Source: Methanoplanus endosymbiosus
GTDB taxonomy: Archaea; Halobacteriota; Methanomicrobia; Methanomicrobiales; Methanomicrobiaceae
DNA length: 64,000 nucleotides
Reading direction: 5' to 3'
NCBI RefSeq assembly: GCF_024662215.1
Contig: NZ_CP096115.1
Location: forward strand, 2,170,001 to 2,234,000
How positions within the stretch are numbered: position 1 is the stretch's first letter; each line of letters opens with the position of its first letter. The translations under genes and the position numbers were made by a program. The notes under the pieces were generated by a model that ran no database searches, was not told where the DNA came from, and was given only the letters and a program-made list of their open reading frames with translations. Below, piece by piece: positions 37,193 to 46,633 of this stretch.

Positions 37193-38734
37193 ATGAAAAA
37201 CTACAAAGAGATTCTAAGACTGGAAAGTCTTGGATTAAAGAAAACGGAGATTGCAAAATCCTGCAACTGCTCACGAACAACGGTGGTAAATACACTGAAA
37301 AGAGCTAAGGAATACAATCTCGACTGGAACAAAGTCAAAGACCTAAGCAATGAGTCAATAGCAAAAAAGATCATGCCTTCCCATGCACCAAGTGTTTCCT
37401 ATCAGATGCCGGACTATGAATATATTCACCGGGAGATGGCAAAGAGTGGTGTCACTTTGGGATTGCTCTGGGTTGAATACTGCGAACAGTGCCGCGAATC
37501 CGGTCTTATACCCTATAAACAGACTCAATTCAATAAATATTATCGTGACTTTATTCATAAAACCAAAGCTACCATGCATTTGGAGCATAAACCAGGCGAG
37601 ATCATGGAAGTTGACTGGGCCGGACAAAAGGTAACAATATTTGATACAGATACAGGAAACTCAGTAAAAGTTTCTATTTTTGTTTCTGTTCTTCCATACA
37701 GTGGTTATGCCTACGTTGAAGGATTCCTCTCTCAGAATCAGGAGAACTGGATTACAGCTCATGTTAATTCTTACAGATATTTTGGTGGTGTAACAAGGAT
37801 CCTTGTTCCTGACAACCTGAAAACCGGTGTAATCAAAAATACCGCAGATGAAACAATCATCAACAAAATGTACCAGGAACTTGCAGAGCACTATGGAACT
37901 GCAATTCTCCCTGCAAGGCCATACTCTCCAAAAGACAAGGCTACAGTTGAAAAATCAGTAAACACCGTATCAACATGGATACTTGCTGCACTTAGAAACC
38001 AGGAGTTTCTCTCACTGCGTGAATTCAATGAGGCAATCCATGAAAAATTAGTTGACTTCAACAAAAATGAATTCCAGAAAAAAGAAGGGTGCAGGGAATC
38101 CTGGTTTGAGGAAGAAAAGAATTACCTCATACCACTGCCGGAAAAACCCTATGAACCTGCCATATGGAAAACTGCCACAGTGCAGTACAATTATCATGTA
38201 ACTGTCGAAAACAAGAATTACTCATGTCCATATGAATACATTAGGCATAAGGTTGATATTCGACTAACAGGGAGAATAGTAGAGATTTTTTACAGGGGCG
38301 AACGTATTGCTTCACATCCAAGGCTTAAGGGCCATTCTTCCCAGTATAGTACCCTTAAGGAACACATGCCGCCAAACCATCAGAAATACTCTTCCTGGAA
38401 TGGAGAACGTTTCCAGAAGTGGGCCAGAAGTTATGGAATAAACACTCATGCTGTAGTCAATTATTTTCTTACACGGGATAAAGTTGAACAGCAGGGCTAC
38501 AAATCCTGTATGGCACTTTTGAAACTTTCCGACAAATATCCACAACAACACATTGAAAAAGCGTGTGAACGTGCATTATCATATACTCCAAGACCGAGTC
38601 TGAAGAGTATCCAGACAATCTTAAGATCCAAGCAGGAGATTTTGCTTACTGAAAATGAATCCAAAGAAAAGGATACTTCCTCACAATATGCATTCACCCG
38701 TGGTTCTGATTATTACAGCGGAGATGATGATTGA
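37193..38734 (+). CDS. istA: IS21 transposase IstA
   Basis: A 513-residue DDE transposase. The N-terminus has a helix-turn-helix (LGLKKTEIAKSCNCSRTTVV). The catalytic core begins EVDWAGQ; D in LVPDNLKTGV and E in SPKDKATVEKSVN complete the triad. ATG 37193 is chosen over 37142 because AAGGAG lies about eight bases upstream. The stop overlaps the next start (TGATG). Confidence 0.9.
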   Translation: MKNYKEILRLESLGLKKTEIAKSCNCSRTTVVNTLKRAKEYNLDWNKVKDLSNESIAKKIMPSHAPSVSYQMPDYEYIHREMAKSGVTLGLLWVEYCEQCRESGLIPYKQTQFNKYYRDFIHKTKATMHLEHKPGEIMEVDWAGQKVTIFDTDTGNSVKVSIFVSVLPYSGYAYVEGFLSQNQENWITAHVNSYRYFGGVTRILVPDNLKTGVIKNTADETIINKMYQELAEHYGTAILPARPYSPKDKATVEKSVNTVSTWILAALRNQEFLSLREFNEAIHEKLVDFNKNEFQKKEGCRESWFEEEKNYLIPLPEKPYEPAIWKTATVQYNYHVTVENKNYSCPYEYIRHKVDIRLTGRIVEIFYRGERIASHPRLKGHSSQYSTLKEHMPPNHQKYSSWNGERFQKWARSYGINTHAVVNYFLTRDKVEQQGYKSCMALLKLSDKYPQQHIEKACERALSYTPRPSLKSIQTILRSKQEILLTENESKEKDTSSQYAFTRGSDYYSGDDD

Positions 38735-39501
38735 TGCTGGATGAAAATACACTCGGCAAGCTTTATGAGATGAGGCTGAACAGCATGGCACGGGATTTCC
38801 GTGAACAGCTGAAAGATAATTCATTTTCAGATATGCCATTTGAAGAAAGATTTGGGCTTTTGGTTGATTCAGAATGGCAATCCCGCAAAAACAGGAAACT
38901 GGAACTGCTTATCAGGAAAGCAGAGTATGTCTACCCACAGGCCTGTATTGAAGATATAAACTATGAACCAAGCCGTCATCTCGATAAAGGACAGATTCTA
39001 AGACTGTCGTTTTGTAATTACATTCCTGAATGCAATAATGTTATCATCCTTGGTGCTACAGGCACTGGTAAGAGTTATATTAGTTGTGCTTTAGGTGTGT
39101 CTGCGAATCGCAAATATTATTCCACAAAATACATCAGACTCCCCGATCTATTCGCTGAAATGGCAGTCTCACGGGGTGAAGGAAAATACAGAGATCTGAT
39201 TAAAAAATATAAAAAAATAAACTTGCTAATTTTGGATGAATGGCTTTTAATGCCACTTTCACATACTGAAGCAAGGGATCTCTTAGAGATTATTGAAGCA
39301 CGTTGTAAAAAGGGGTCTACGATATTCTGTTCCCAATTTGAAGTAAAAGGTTGGTATCAAAAAATAGGCAATGAAACTCTTGCTGATTCAATCTGTGATA
39401 GAATATCTCATAATGCCTATACCATTGTACTAAAAGGAGACTCTATGAGAAAATTAAATGGACTGAGAAAGGAAGAATTCGGGTTAGCTGATAAAGAATA
39501 A
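38734..39501 (+). CDS. istB: IS21 ATP-binding helper IstB
   Basis: A 255-residue AAA+ ATPase that loads the transposase on target DNA. GATGTGKSYISCALG is Walker A and LLILDEWLLMPL Walker B. The ATG at 38734 shares a base with the istA stop; a TTG three bases earlier is less likely. Length is normal for the family. Confidence 0.9.
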   Translation: MLDENTLGKLYEMRLNSMARDFREQLKDNSFSDMPFEERFGLLVDSEWQSRKNRKLELLIRKAEYVYPQACIEDINYEPSRHLDKGQILRLSFCNYIPECNNVIILGATGTGKSYISCALGVSANRKYYSTKYIRLPDLFAEMAVSRGEGKYRDLIKKYKKINLLILDEWLLMPLSHTEARDLLEIIEARCKKGSTIFCSQFEVKGWYQKIGNETLADSICDRISHNAYTIVLKGDSMRKLNGLRKEEFGLADKE

Positions 39502-39514
39502 ACCCACTTTTTTT

Positions 39515-39592
39515 AACTGTACAATATCTCCGTTTTAAGTGTCCAGAATCAGCGTTTTTAGCTGTACAATGTCTCCGTTTGAAGTGTTCAGA
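39515..39592 (+). repeat. Two 33-bp repeats at IS21 right end
   Basis: CTGTACAAT followed by (A/G)TCTCCGTTT and AAGTGT occurs at 39515-39547 and 39560-39592, differing at about four positions, with a 45-bp period. They are end repeats of the IS21 element. Confidence 0.7.
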
Positions 39593-39613
39593 CCAAAACG
39601 GTCACACTGTTCA

Positions 39614-40049
39614 ATTGAAACGTTATTTACAAATAGCTAAAAAAGTGTACACTACTGCCAGTCATATTTTAAAAATATTAACGTCACTTCGTTATTTCAT
39701 TAAAATATTCGATATACTGCTGAAAAGGATTTATTGAATGCAGTGTATATGTACACTGCCAGTATGTATTTCTATTCTCCACAAAAATGTCGTAATTTTG
39801 GAAATGAAGGATTTAAAAAAGAAATTGACCAATTTATTAAGCAGTAGTGTATTAAAAACTAGCAAAATGGGTAAATTATTATTCTTAATTCAACATAGTA
39901 ATGTATGTTATCAATCAATAATTCGACACAGGTATTACAGGGTTCCGCAATGTGCGAACCAAGTGTCAAACTTGTGTTAAATATGGGGTCAAGGTAGCAA
40001 AACTAAGTTGTAATAATAGCTTTATCTTTGTTAATTTCTAGATATTGCC
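39614..40049. other. Gene-free AT-rich stretch with a MITE-end-like site
   Basis: No convincing gene. GAACCAAGTGTCAAACTTG (39954-39972) is identical to the right end of the MITE at 49854-49872, so part of a related element may have been here. The small frame at 39738-39980 crosses this site and is not believed. Confidence 0.45.
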
Positions 40050-40119
40050 TCTCCTAAAAAAGCCATTCATGAACCCGCGGGTTCACAGATGGCAGATGAA
40101 ACAAATGTTTCATAGGAGA
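40050..40119. ncRNA. Three-way-junction fold of perfect inverted repeats
   Basis: TCTCCTA (40050-40056) pairs with TAGGAGA (40113-40119). Inside are two hairpins: GCCAT/ATGGC around the 16-bp perfect palindrome TGAACCCGCGGGTTCA (40070-40085), and TGAAAC (40097-40102) with GTTTCA (40107-40112). All arms pair without mismatch. It lies between the converging IS21 and radical SAM genes. It could be a structured RNA, a 3' end or terminator of the radical SAM gene, or the end of a hairpin transposon; the type given is tentative. Confidence 0.4.
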
Positions 40120-40175
40120 TAAATGGAGATTTTCAATTGATAATATCAATCTCTAAGACTGAAAATTGTCTAATA

Positions 40176-41243
40176 TTATACCTGATTCTTGCAATATTCA
40201 CCAATAAGGTGCATATCACACTGCCCTTTGCACTTAATATTAGAATTCAGGTTGAAATGATCCCATCGGAATTGTTGGTATTTTTCACCGTTCCATATAT
40301 CAAACAACGATTCTTTTGAGACATCTCCAAGTATTATCTCATTATTAAAGTCTTCCATACACATGGCTGCTTCACCATTTGATTTAATTGTCATGGACAT
40401 CCAAGGATGTTTACATATTTCAGACCAATGTACTGATGCAGTTCCATGATAGTCTTTTCTGTACCACTGCTGATCTTCACTTTTTAGATAGATATAGACA
40501 TCTTTTCCTGCAAAGGCAGATTTTAATTTTCTAAAATCTTCCATCTGATCCGGCCTGTTGAGATCGAGCATAGTTATGATTATTGTTGTCTTATATCCAA
40601 ATTCTTTTTTAATTGCAAGTAATTCCAAAATCTTTTTGTAAGAGTCTGAAAAATTTGATTCGTTACCCCTTATTTTTTTATGTGTTGTGTCAGACACACT
40701 TTCAAGTGAATATTTAATATAATCCAGATTGTTTTCAAACATTTCCCTGGTTACATCAATATTGATATTTGCCGGGTTGCAGCTGAAATAAGAAAAAAAA
40801 TCTTTTTCATGCAGTAATCTGACGTACTCAGCCATATTTTGATCCAGAAGTGGATCTCCATAACCATGTAACTGAATAACTTTTGGAATTATATTGAGAA
40901 AAAAATGGTTTTCGCTCATATCTTTAGATGAAATCCCATATTCTGACTTGCAAAAGTACTCCCATTTATTCCATTCCTGCGCTGAAAATGGTCTCAACTG
41001 ATCAATTATTCGTTCAAAGGTTTCCTTTTTTAGAGTTTTCACCGGCCTTGTCATCATTGTTGTCCGTGGACACATTTCACATTTCATATTACAGGCATTG
41101 GTAGTTTCGATATTGTACACAACCGGGACTTTGCTACGAAATTCTTCAAATTTTGCGAATAAATTATCTTTGGAAAATTTTTCGCCGGAATTTATCTTTT
41201 TCTGGATGTCACGTGCCTTCATATAAAAATTTATATCAAACAT
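40176..41243 (-). CDS. Radical SAM enzyme with SPASM-like C-terminus
   Basis: A 355-residue radical SAM protein. C51, C55 and C58 (CNMKCEMC) bind the SAM cluster. C-terminal cysteines in EICKHPWMSM, AAMCMEDF, KCKGQCDM and EYCKNQ fit an auxiliary SPASM-type cluster domain. ATG 41243 has GAGGT six bases upstream and lies seven bases after the aminotransferase stop. The pairing suggests modification of an amino sugar, or a radical step on a nucleotide sugar, which is inferred. Confidence 0.85.
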   Translation of the reverse strand: MFDINFYMKARDIQKKINSGEKFSKDNLFAKFEEFRSKVPVVYNIETTNACNMKCEMCPRTTMMTRPVKTLKKETFERIIDQLRPFSAQEWNKWEYFCKSEYGISSKDMSENHFFLNIIPKVIQLHGYGDPLLDQNMAEYVRLLHEKDFFSYFSCNPANINIDVTREMFENNLDYIKYSLESVSDTTHKKIRGNESNFSDSYKKILELLAIKKEFGYKTTIIITMLDLNRPDQMEDFRKLKSAFAGKDVYIYLKSEDQQWYRKDYHGTASVHWSEICKHPWMSMTIKSNGEAAMCMEDFNNEIILGDVSKESLFDIWNGEKYQQFRWDHFNLNSNIKCKGQCDMHLIGEYCKNQV

Positions 41244-41250
41244 TATATTA

Positions 41251-42474
41251 TTACCTCGATGAGAATTTTTCAATGACTTGAGATAAGATCTCCGCCTTTT
41301 TCCTTGCCAGATTTAAATCTCTGTAATTAGTTTTAAATTGCATCAAATGTGGCTGAACCTGTTCGGCTACAGGACACAATCCTGAATGATAATGAACATC
41401 CTTATAGATCCACGGGCATCGGGCCACAAATTTTCTTTCTGCGATTACAGGTTCAAAGTATGGTACTGCCCATGCACCATAGATTCCATCTCCACCGGCG
41501 TTAACATATGCCTTTCTGAATTCTTCCCACGTAACCCCAATACTCTCAAATCCATTATAGACTACTCCTAACGTGTAATACGAATTTGTATATCCTTCAG
41601 GTGTTTTTTGTGGAATTAAATAATCACAATGTTTCATAGTCTCAATGAAAATATGTGCCGAATCTATCCTTAACTGCACAAGATCCTCAATTCTTTCCAG
41701 TTGGGCCATTGCAATTGCTGCATTAAATTCAGACAGGCGGTAATTCCATCCCAAAGTGTCATGTCGTTTATAATTAGGACTCTGGAACGTATCCTGATTT
41801 AGTCGCACCCTGCCTTCGCTGGCTTTAAGATTTTTAAATCCGTGACCTCCAATTTTCCTTGCAGCTTCTGCATACTGTTCATCATTTGTAATCAGCATGC
41901 CACCTTCACCACATGAAAGGTGTTTGGTGTTTTCGAAACTATAACTGGCCATCTGTCCAAAAGTTCCGGCCATCTGTCCTTTATATGTACTTAATACACA
42001 TTGAGCATTATCTTCAATTACTACCAAATCATGCTTTTTTGCGATTTTAAGAATTGGATCATAATCTGGGGGGAGGCCGTACAAGGAGACAGGAATAATT
42101 GCCCTTGTCTTATCCGTTATTTTTCTCTCAATGTCTTTTGGATCAATATTATAGGTTTCCGGATTTATATCAGCATATACAGGAACTGCATTTGCATGAA
42201 TTGTTGCAGTACTATCCATTATAACCGTAAGGCCTGGTGAAATTACTTCATCTCCGGGACCAACACCTGCCGCTTCAAGTGCTGCATGCAGGGTGGATGT
42301 TCCAGAATTCATGGAGATGGCATATTTTCTTCCAATTTTTTTTGCAAATGCATCTTCCAGTGCCTGATTCCAATTTCCGGTAGTAGCAGACCAATTTTCT
42401 GAATTCAAAACTTTATTTATATATTTTAATTCATTTCCAAGATATTTAGATGGATTTTTATTATGGATCGTAAT
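41251..42474 (-). CDS. DegT/DnrJ/EryC1/StrS sugar aminotransferase, rare start codon
   Basis: A PLP enzyme that aminates keto sugars of nucleotide-diphosphate form. SYSFENTKHLSCGEGG holds the Schiff-base lysine. The first ATG/GTG/TTG start is TTG 42408, but the frame upstream (TITIHNKNPSKYLGNELKYI) reads as the family's N-terminus and is open to a strong GGAGGAGG (42478-42485). The only codon at suitable spacing is ATT at 42474, which would give 407 residues. Either ATT is used or an ATG was lost. Confidence 0.85.
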   Translation of the reverse strand: MTIHNKNPSKYLGNELKYINKVLNSENWSATTGNWNQALEDAFAKKIGRKYAISMNSGTSTLHAALEAAGVGPGDEVISPGLTVIMDSTATIHANAVPVYADINPETYNIDPKDIERKITDKTRAIIPVSLYGLPPDYDPILKIAKKHDLVVIEDNAQCVLSTYKGQMAGTFGQMASYSFENTKHLSCGEGGMLITNDEQYAEAARKIGGHGFKNLKASEGRVRLNQDTFQSPNYKRHDTLGWNYRLSEFNAAIAMAQLERIEDLVQLRIDSAHIFIETMKHCDYLIPQKTPEGYTNSYYTLGVVYNGFESIGVTWEEFRKAYVNAGGDGIYGAWAVPYFEPVIAERKFVARCPWIYKDVHYHSGLCPVAEQVQPHLMQFKTNYRDLNLARKKAEILSQVIEKFSSR

Positions 42475-42815
42475 AGTCCTCCTCCATATTAGTCTATCTT
42501 TGTAATTAGTTAACTTTTATTCTTTTATCTGTTTACATTTAGAAGTTATACTTGACGCTCTTAGTAGATTAGATAACTCTTTTATTTATCATAATATTTA
42601 GGGACTAAAGTGCTACCATATGTTTATCAAAATGTGGGAGTAATATTTCTTATATATTGAATCAAAAGTAGCCAGTTCTATGATTCGATTGGAATATTTG
42701 CAAATAAATATTATGGTTGGATTAACTAACATTTAAAAAATAAAAATGATTTGAAAATAAGAGTTAAATTTCTTATTCCAGCAAAAATATCATTACAATT
42801 TCAGTTGTGAAAATA
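42475..42815. other. Divergent AT-rich promoter region
   Basis: Apart from the GGAGGAGG of the leftward aminotransferase (42478-42485) no gene or repeat was recognised. It must hold the promoters of the two divergent glycan operons. Confidence 0.4.
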
Positions 42816-43760
42816 ATGAACAGTTTAGATTCTCTTTATTTGAATAAAAAAGTTCTTGTAACAGGTGCAAGTGGATTTATTGGTCGGCATTTACTAGCTC
42901 GACTATATAATTCCGGCGCAAATGTTAATACAATCAGCAGGAAAAGGTGTGATTTCCAATTAGAGATCGGGCAATTCATTCTTGACATATGTGACGAAAA
43001 AGCCGTACGTGATTGTGTTCTGGAATGCCAGCCGGATTATATCTTTCATCTTGCTGCATACAAGGAGCGAAGTACTACAGTTGAATCACTTTATACTTCA
43101 ATTGAAACTAATTTAATAGGTTCTCTAAACCTTTTCTCTGCTGCAAAAGATATGGGGTTGGTAAAATCAATTATAACTCTCGGTACTGCAGAAGAGTATG
43201 GGATCAATTCACTGCCTTTTTGTGAAAATATGAGGGAATCTCCTGCAACATCATATTCTTTCTCCAAATTGTGCGTTTCTAATTTGAGTGAACTCTTTTG
43301 GCGCCTCTATGATTTTCCTGTCACAATCATCCGTCCTACTCTTGCATATGGTCCGGGACAGGGAATAGATATGTTTTTACCTGCATTGATCATATCACTT
43401 CGGGATAACAAGAAATTTAATATGACATTTGGAAATCAGACTCGTGATTTTGTTTATGTTGAGGATCTTGTAGAAGCACTATTAGTATCTTCACAGACTT
43501 CTTTTTCCAAAGGCCAGATTATTAACATAGGGAGTGGTAAGACTGTTAAACTTTCAGAAATTGCATATATGGTCGAAAAAATAATGGGGAAGATAGGACT
43601 TGTTTGCCTTGGAGGGCACCCCTATAGAAATAATGAAGTCATGGATTATTATGTTGATATTAATAAGGCAAAAGATCTCTTGAATTGGAATGTCAAAACC
43701 CCCCTTGATGTAGGATTGCAGAAAACCATTGCTTACTATTGTGGAGAGAAAGAAGATTGA
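42816..43760 (+). CDS. NAD-dependent sugar epimerase/dehydratase
   Basis: A 314-residue extended SDR protein. VLVTGASGFIGRHLL is the NAD-binding loop and YSFSKLC the catalytic Y-x3-K. TRDFVYVEDLVEALL is the usual sugar-dehydratase motif. Start ATG 42816 or the GTG at 42807. Four-keto or epimerised nucleotide sugars are the likely products. Confidence 0.88.
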   Translation: MNSLDSLYLNKKVLVTGASGFIGRHLLARLYNSGANVNTISRKRCDFQLEIGQFILDICDEKAVRDCVLECQPDYIFHLAAYKERSTTVESLYTSIETNLIGSLNLFSAAKDMGLVKSIITLGTAEEYGINSLPFCENMRESPATSYSFSKLCVSNLSELFWRLYDFPVTIIRPTLAYGPGQGIDMFLPALIISLRDNKKFNMTFGNQTRDFVYVEDLVEALLVSSQTSFSKGQIINIGSGKTVKLSEIAYMVEKIMGKIGLVCLGGHPYRNNEVMDYYVDINKAKDLLNWNVKTPLDVGLQKTIAYYCGEKED

Positions 43761-44992
43761 AGAAAAATATTCTCTTTTATTCGGATTGTGGATTCTTTGC
43801 AGGTTGTGAAAATATGCTTGCTAATTTTTTTAATGATAACTGTTTCACAGAAACTTACAATGTTTTGTTTATTTATCGGTGGACTCAAGAGTATCAAGAG
43901 GGATTTCATAAAAGAGTTTTCAATAGTATAAATCAAATTCCCCTTAAGCTCTATGATCATTATGATTTATATGATTCTGTGGATAAAATTCATTATAAAT
44001 ATATTAATAAAATACTTAAAATTGCTATAAATATTCTATTGCTTAAATATATTTTTCTTTTTTTTAACATGATCATCTTATACAAAACAATACGAAAACT
44101 GGATGTGGAAATATTACATATTAATAATGGGGGTTATCCCGGAGCATATAGCACCATTTCTATGGTTTTGGCAGCGAAATTGTATGGCTTAAAGCATATT
44201 GTGTACGTTGTTAACAATATTGCAGAAGATTATCGTTCGCCAGAACGATGGTTGGATTACATTTTTGACCGTATGGTGATTTGCATAGTGTCGGTTTTTG
44301 TAACAGGTTCTAATTTTGCAGGAAGTGCATTGAAAGATAATCTTCATATCCCTTCAAAAAAAATATTATCAATACCTAATGGTATTTCTCCTAGGGTTAT
44401 AACTGAAACTCCAAAACAGGTTATTAAGAGACTAAACCTTCCCTTAGACAGGATGATCATTTCAGTTATTGCTGTCCTTGATGAACGTAAAGGTCATATA
44501 TTTTTGTTAAAAGCATTATCTGAGATTAAGAAAAGTCATCCTCAAAATATGCCATATTGTATTTTCGAAGGAACTGGATCAGAAGAAGATTTTTTAAGGA
44601 AATATGCTCTGGAACAAAATTTAAATGAGGATATAATGTTTATTAGAAATGAACCACAGATCTTTAATCTCATAAATGCATCTGATTGTATTATTTTACC
44701 ATCAATACGAAATGAGGATTTCCCAAACATTATCCTTGAATCTATGTTGTTAGGGAAAGCAATAATTGCAAGCAATATCTCAGGAATCCCTGAGCAATTG
44801 GATCAAATGAAATCAGGAATAATTGTAGAACCACGAGATATTCAGGGTCTTGCTAATGCAATACGATTATTTATTGAAGAACCTGAATTCCGAGCATCTC
44901 TTGGAGAAAATGCAAAAATAAAATATGGCACATTTTTTACGCATAAAAGGTCAATATGCAAATATTGTGATGTATATGATAGTTTCAATTAA
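43757..44992 (+). CDS. GT4 glycosyltransferase
   Basis: A 411-residue GT-B enzyme. The C-terminal half has the GT4 donor signature (GTGSEEDFLRKYALEQ, INASDCIILPSIRNEDFPNI with the E-x7-E pair, ESMLLGKAIIASNISGIPEQ). The start is TTG 43757, overlapping the epimerase stop (TTGA), with GGAGAG upstream. The overlap indicates coupled translation and a shared pathway. Confidence 0.87.
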   Translation: MKKNILFYSDCGFFAGCENMLANFFNDNCFTETYNVLFIYRWTQEYQEGFHKRVFNSINQIPLKLYDHYDLYDSVDKIHYKYINKILKIAINILLLKYIFLFFNMIILYKTIRKLDVEILHINNGGYPGAYSTISMVLAAKLYGLKHIVYVVNNIAEDYRSPERWLDYIFDRMVICIVSVFVTGSNFAGSALKDNLHIPSKKILSIPNGISPRVITETPKQVIKRLNLPLDRMIISVIAVLDERKGHIFLLKALSEIKKSHPQNMPYCIFEGTGSEEDFLRKYALEQNLNEDIMFIRNEPQIFNLINASDCIILPSIRNEDFPNIILESMLLGKAIIASNISGIPEQLDQMKSGIIVEPRDIQGLANAIRLFIEEPEFRASLGENAKIKYGTFFTHKRSICKYCDVYDSFN

Positions 44993-45158
44993 TATTAATT
45001 TATTTGATTGCTATGATGTTGGGTGGCAGATGAGAGGTTGTCCCCAAAATTTTAAAATATGATCTGGATTGTATATTTTGGATATACTATTTGGGTTGTT
45101 CAATAACTCTTTAATTTGTTGAATAAATTTCATCTAATAGGAGTTACGCAGAACGATT

Positions 45159-45621
45159 TTGGAATGGGAAGATCTATATGTTCTGTGTGCGAGATGTGTT
45201 GCCAGAATGTCATCAAAGCCCAAATGTAATGATCAGGATTACATCAGCTTTCTGATGGGTGCTCAATGTGAGGTGTCCTGCGTCAGAGGTGCAGATTGCT
45301 TTCAAACTTATAGTTTTAATATTGCACATGATGCAATCAACAGATTTCTTTTAAGAGAGCCTCTAAACACGGAGACCTTATGAAATGAAGTAAACCCCTT
45401 TATTGAGCTAAAATCAGGCTGGTTGGTGGCAGATGATACTGTAATTGATAATATTCATTCAACAAAAATTGAATCTACATATTTTCAATGGAGAGGTAAA
45501 CATCGAAAAGTATTTAGTGGAATTGATCTGATTTCTCTAGTTTGGACGGATGGGAAGTAGACATTTCCTATTGATTACAGAATATATGACAAAGATAACG
45601 GCGAAAAAACAAATAATGAAC
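45159..45621 (+). pseudogene. Decayed DDE transposase (N-terminal part)
   Basis: A transposase-like frame with two in-frame stops, TGA at 45381 (where TGG would give Trp) and TAG at 45558. Between and after them the reading stays sensible: NEVNPFIELKSGWLVADDTV, then HSTKIESTYFQWRGKHRKV, then TFPIDYRIYDKDNGEK. The DDTVID segment is the first catalytic Asp region of an IS4-superfamily transposase. It ends abruptly at 45621 against an IS66-type end (GTAACTATTCACCC, 45622-45635). Confidence 0.7.
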
Positions 45622-45635
45622 GTAACTATTCACCC

Positions 45636-45754
45636 TATCAATTCTTGAACTGTGTATCCTGCATTCCCGGAAACACATAACCCACTCTGAAATCTAACTC
45701 CACATTTTTCTTAATATTCCAAAATACTCTCCAAGATCAAACCGATAGTTTTAT
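45636..45754. other. Gene-free DNA between IS remnants
   Basis: Nothing supported in this stretch; it probably holds the left end of the IS1634-like element. Confidence 0.3.
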
Positions 45755-45788
45755 AATCGTTATGTGTTATATAATACACATAACGATT
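45755..45788. promoter_or_regulatory. Palindrome with TATA core before IS1634-like gene
   Basis: AATCGTTATGTGT (45755-45767) and ACACATAACGATT (45776-45788) form a perfect 13-bp inverted repeat around TATATAAT, 10 bases before the transposase ATG. It could be an operator lying over the promoter. Confidence 0.5.
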
Positions 45789-46627
45789 AGGTGTTTACAT
45801 GGTCGCAATAGTTCACCAAACAGACAAAAGATCCGGGATAACCTATGCTTACCGCTCTGTATCATACTGGGACAAGGAAAAGAAACAGTCACGTGCCAAA
45901 CGTACCCTTATTGGGCGTGTAGACAAAGAGACAGGTAAAATAGTCCCCACTGATGGACGCAACAGGAAGAAAAAAGAAGGTAATCCGCCTGTGAAACGTA
46001 ATACAAAGAGGGTTGAGGAAGCACATCGTTCATTCTACGGAGCCACATATCTACTGGATGCTATTGGTGAGAAATTAGGTCTCATTCAGGATCTGAAACA
46101 GTGTTTCCCCAACACATATGAGCAAATCTTATCCGTTGTGTACTATTTAATCCTTGAAGACAGCACTCCGCTATACCGTTTTGAGAAGTGGGGACTCCTG
46201 CATAAGCATCCTTATGGCAAAGACATCACCTCACAACGCAGTAGTGAACTGTTTTCCAGCATTACCGAGGCAAATAAACTACAGTTCTTCAGACTTCAGG
46301 GGAAGAGAAGGATGGATAATGAATTCTGTGCTTATGATACAACATCTCTGTCCAGCTATTCAGAAACCCTCAGGCAGGTACAGTATGGTCGCAACAAGGA
46401 GCACGACAAACTGGCACAGCTGAATCTTGCTCTGGTCTTTGGACAGGAGTCCAATCTCCCTTTCTATTACAGAAAACTCGCAGGTAATATCCCGGATTCA
46501 AAGACCATTACACGCCTGCTTGAAGAGCTGGATATTCTTGATCACTCAAGAGTTAAACTGGTTCTTGACCCGGGCTTTTACAGTGAGGTCAATATCAACA
46601 ACCTGTTTAAGAATCACGTGAAGTTCC

Positions 46628-46633
46628 TTGCAG
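46628..46633. repeat. Target duplication TTGCAG of the MITE (left)
   Basis: TTGCAG occurs here and at 49873-49878, directly flanking the CC...GG ends of the insertion. Removing one copy restores the transposase frame. Confidence 0.85.

Larger units (their letters stand above)
36964..39613 (+). mobile_element. IS21-family insertion sequence
   Basis: A two-gene IS21 element (istA, istB). The ends carry related inverted sequences, TGAACAGTACGACCG at the left (36964) and, reversed, TGAACAGTGTGACCG at the right (ending 39613). Each end holds a second internal copy: TTGAACAG recurs at 37007-37014 (44 bp on), and a 33-bp repeat occurs twice at the right (39515-39547 and 39560-39592, 45 bp apart). 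These multiple end repeats are transposase binding sites in this family. No target duplication is visible, so the exact ends are approximate. Confidence 0.75.

Noticed and set aside
39738-39980. 80-codon frame after IS21
   Set aside because: It crosses a MITE-end-like site, has odd composition and no ribosome binding site.
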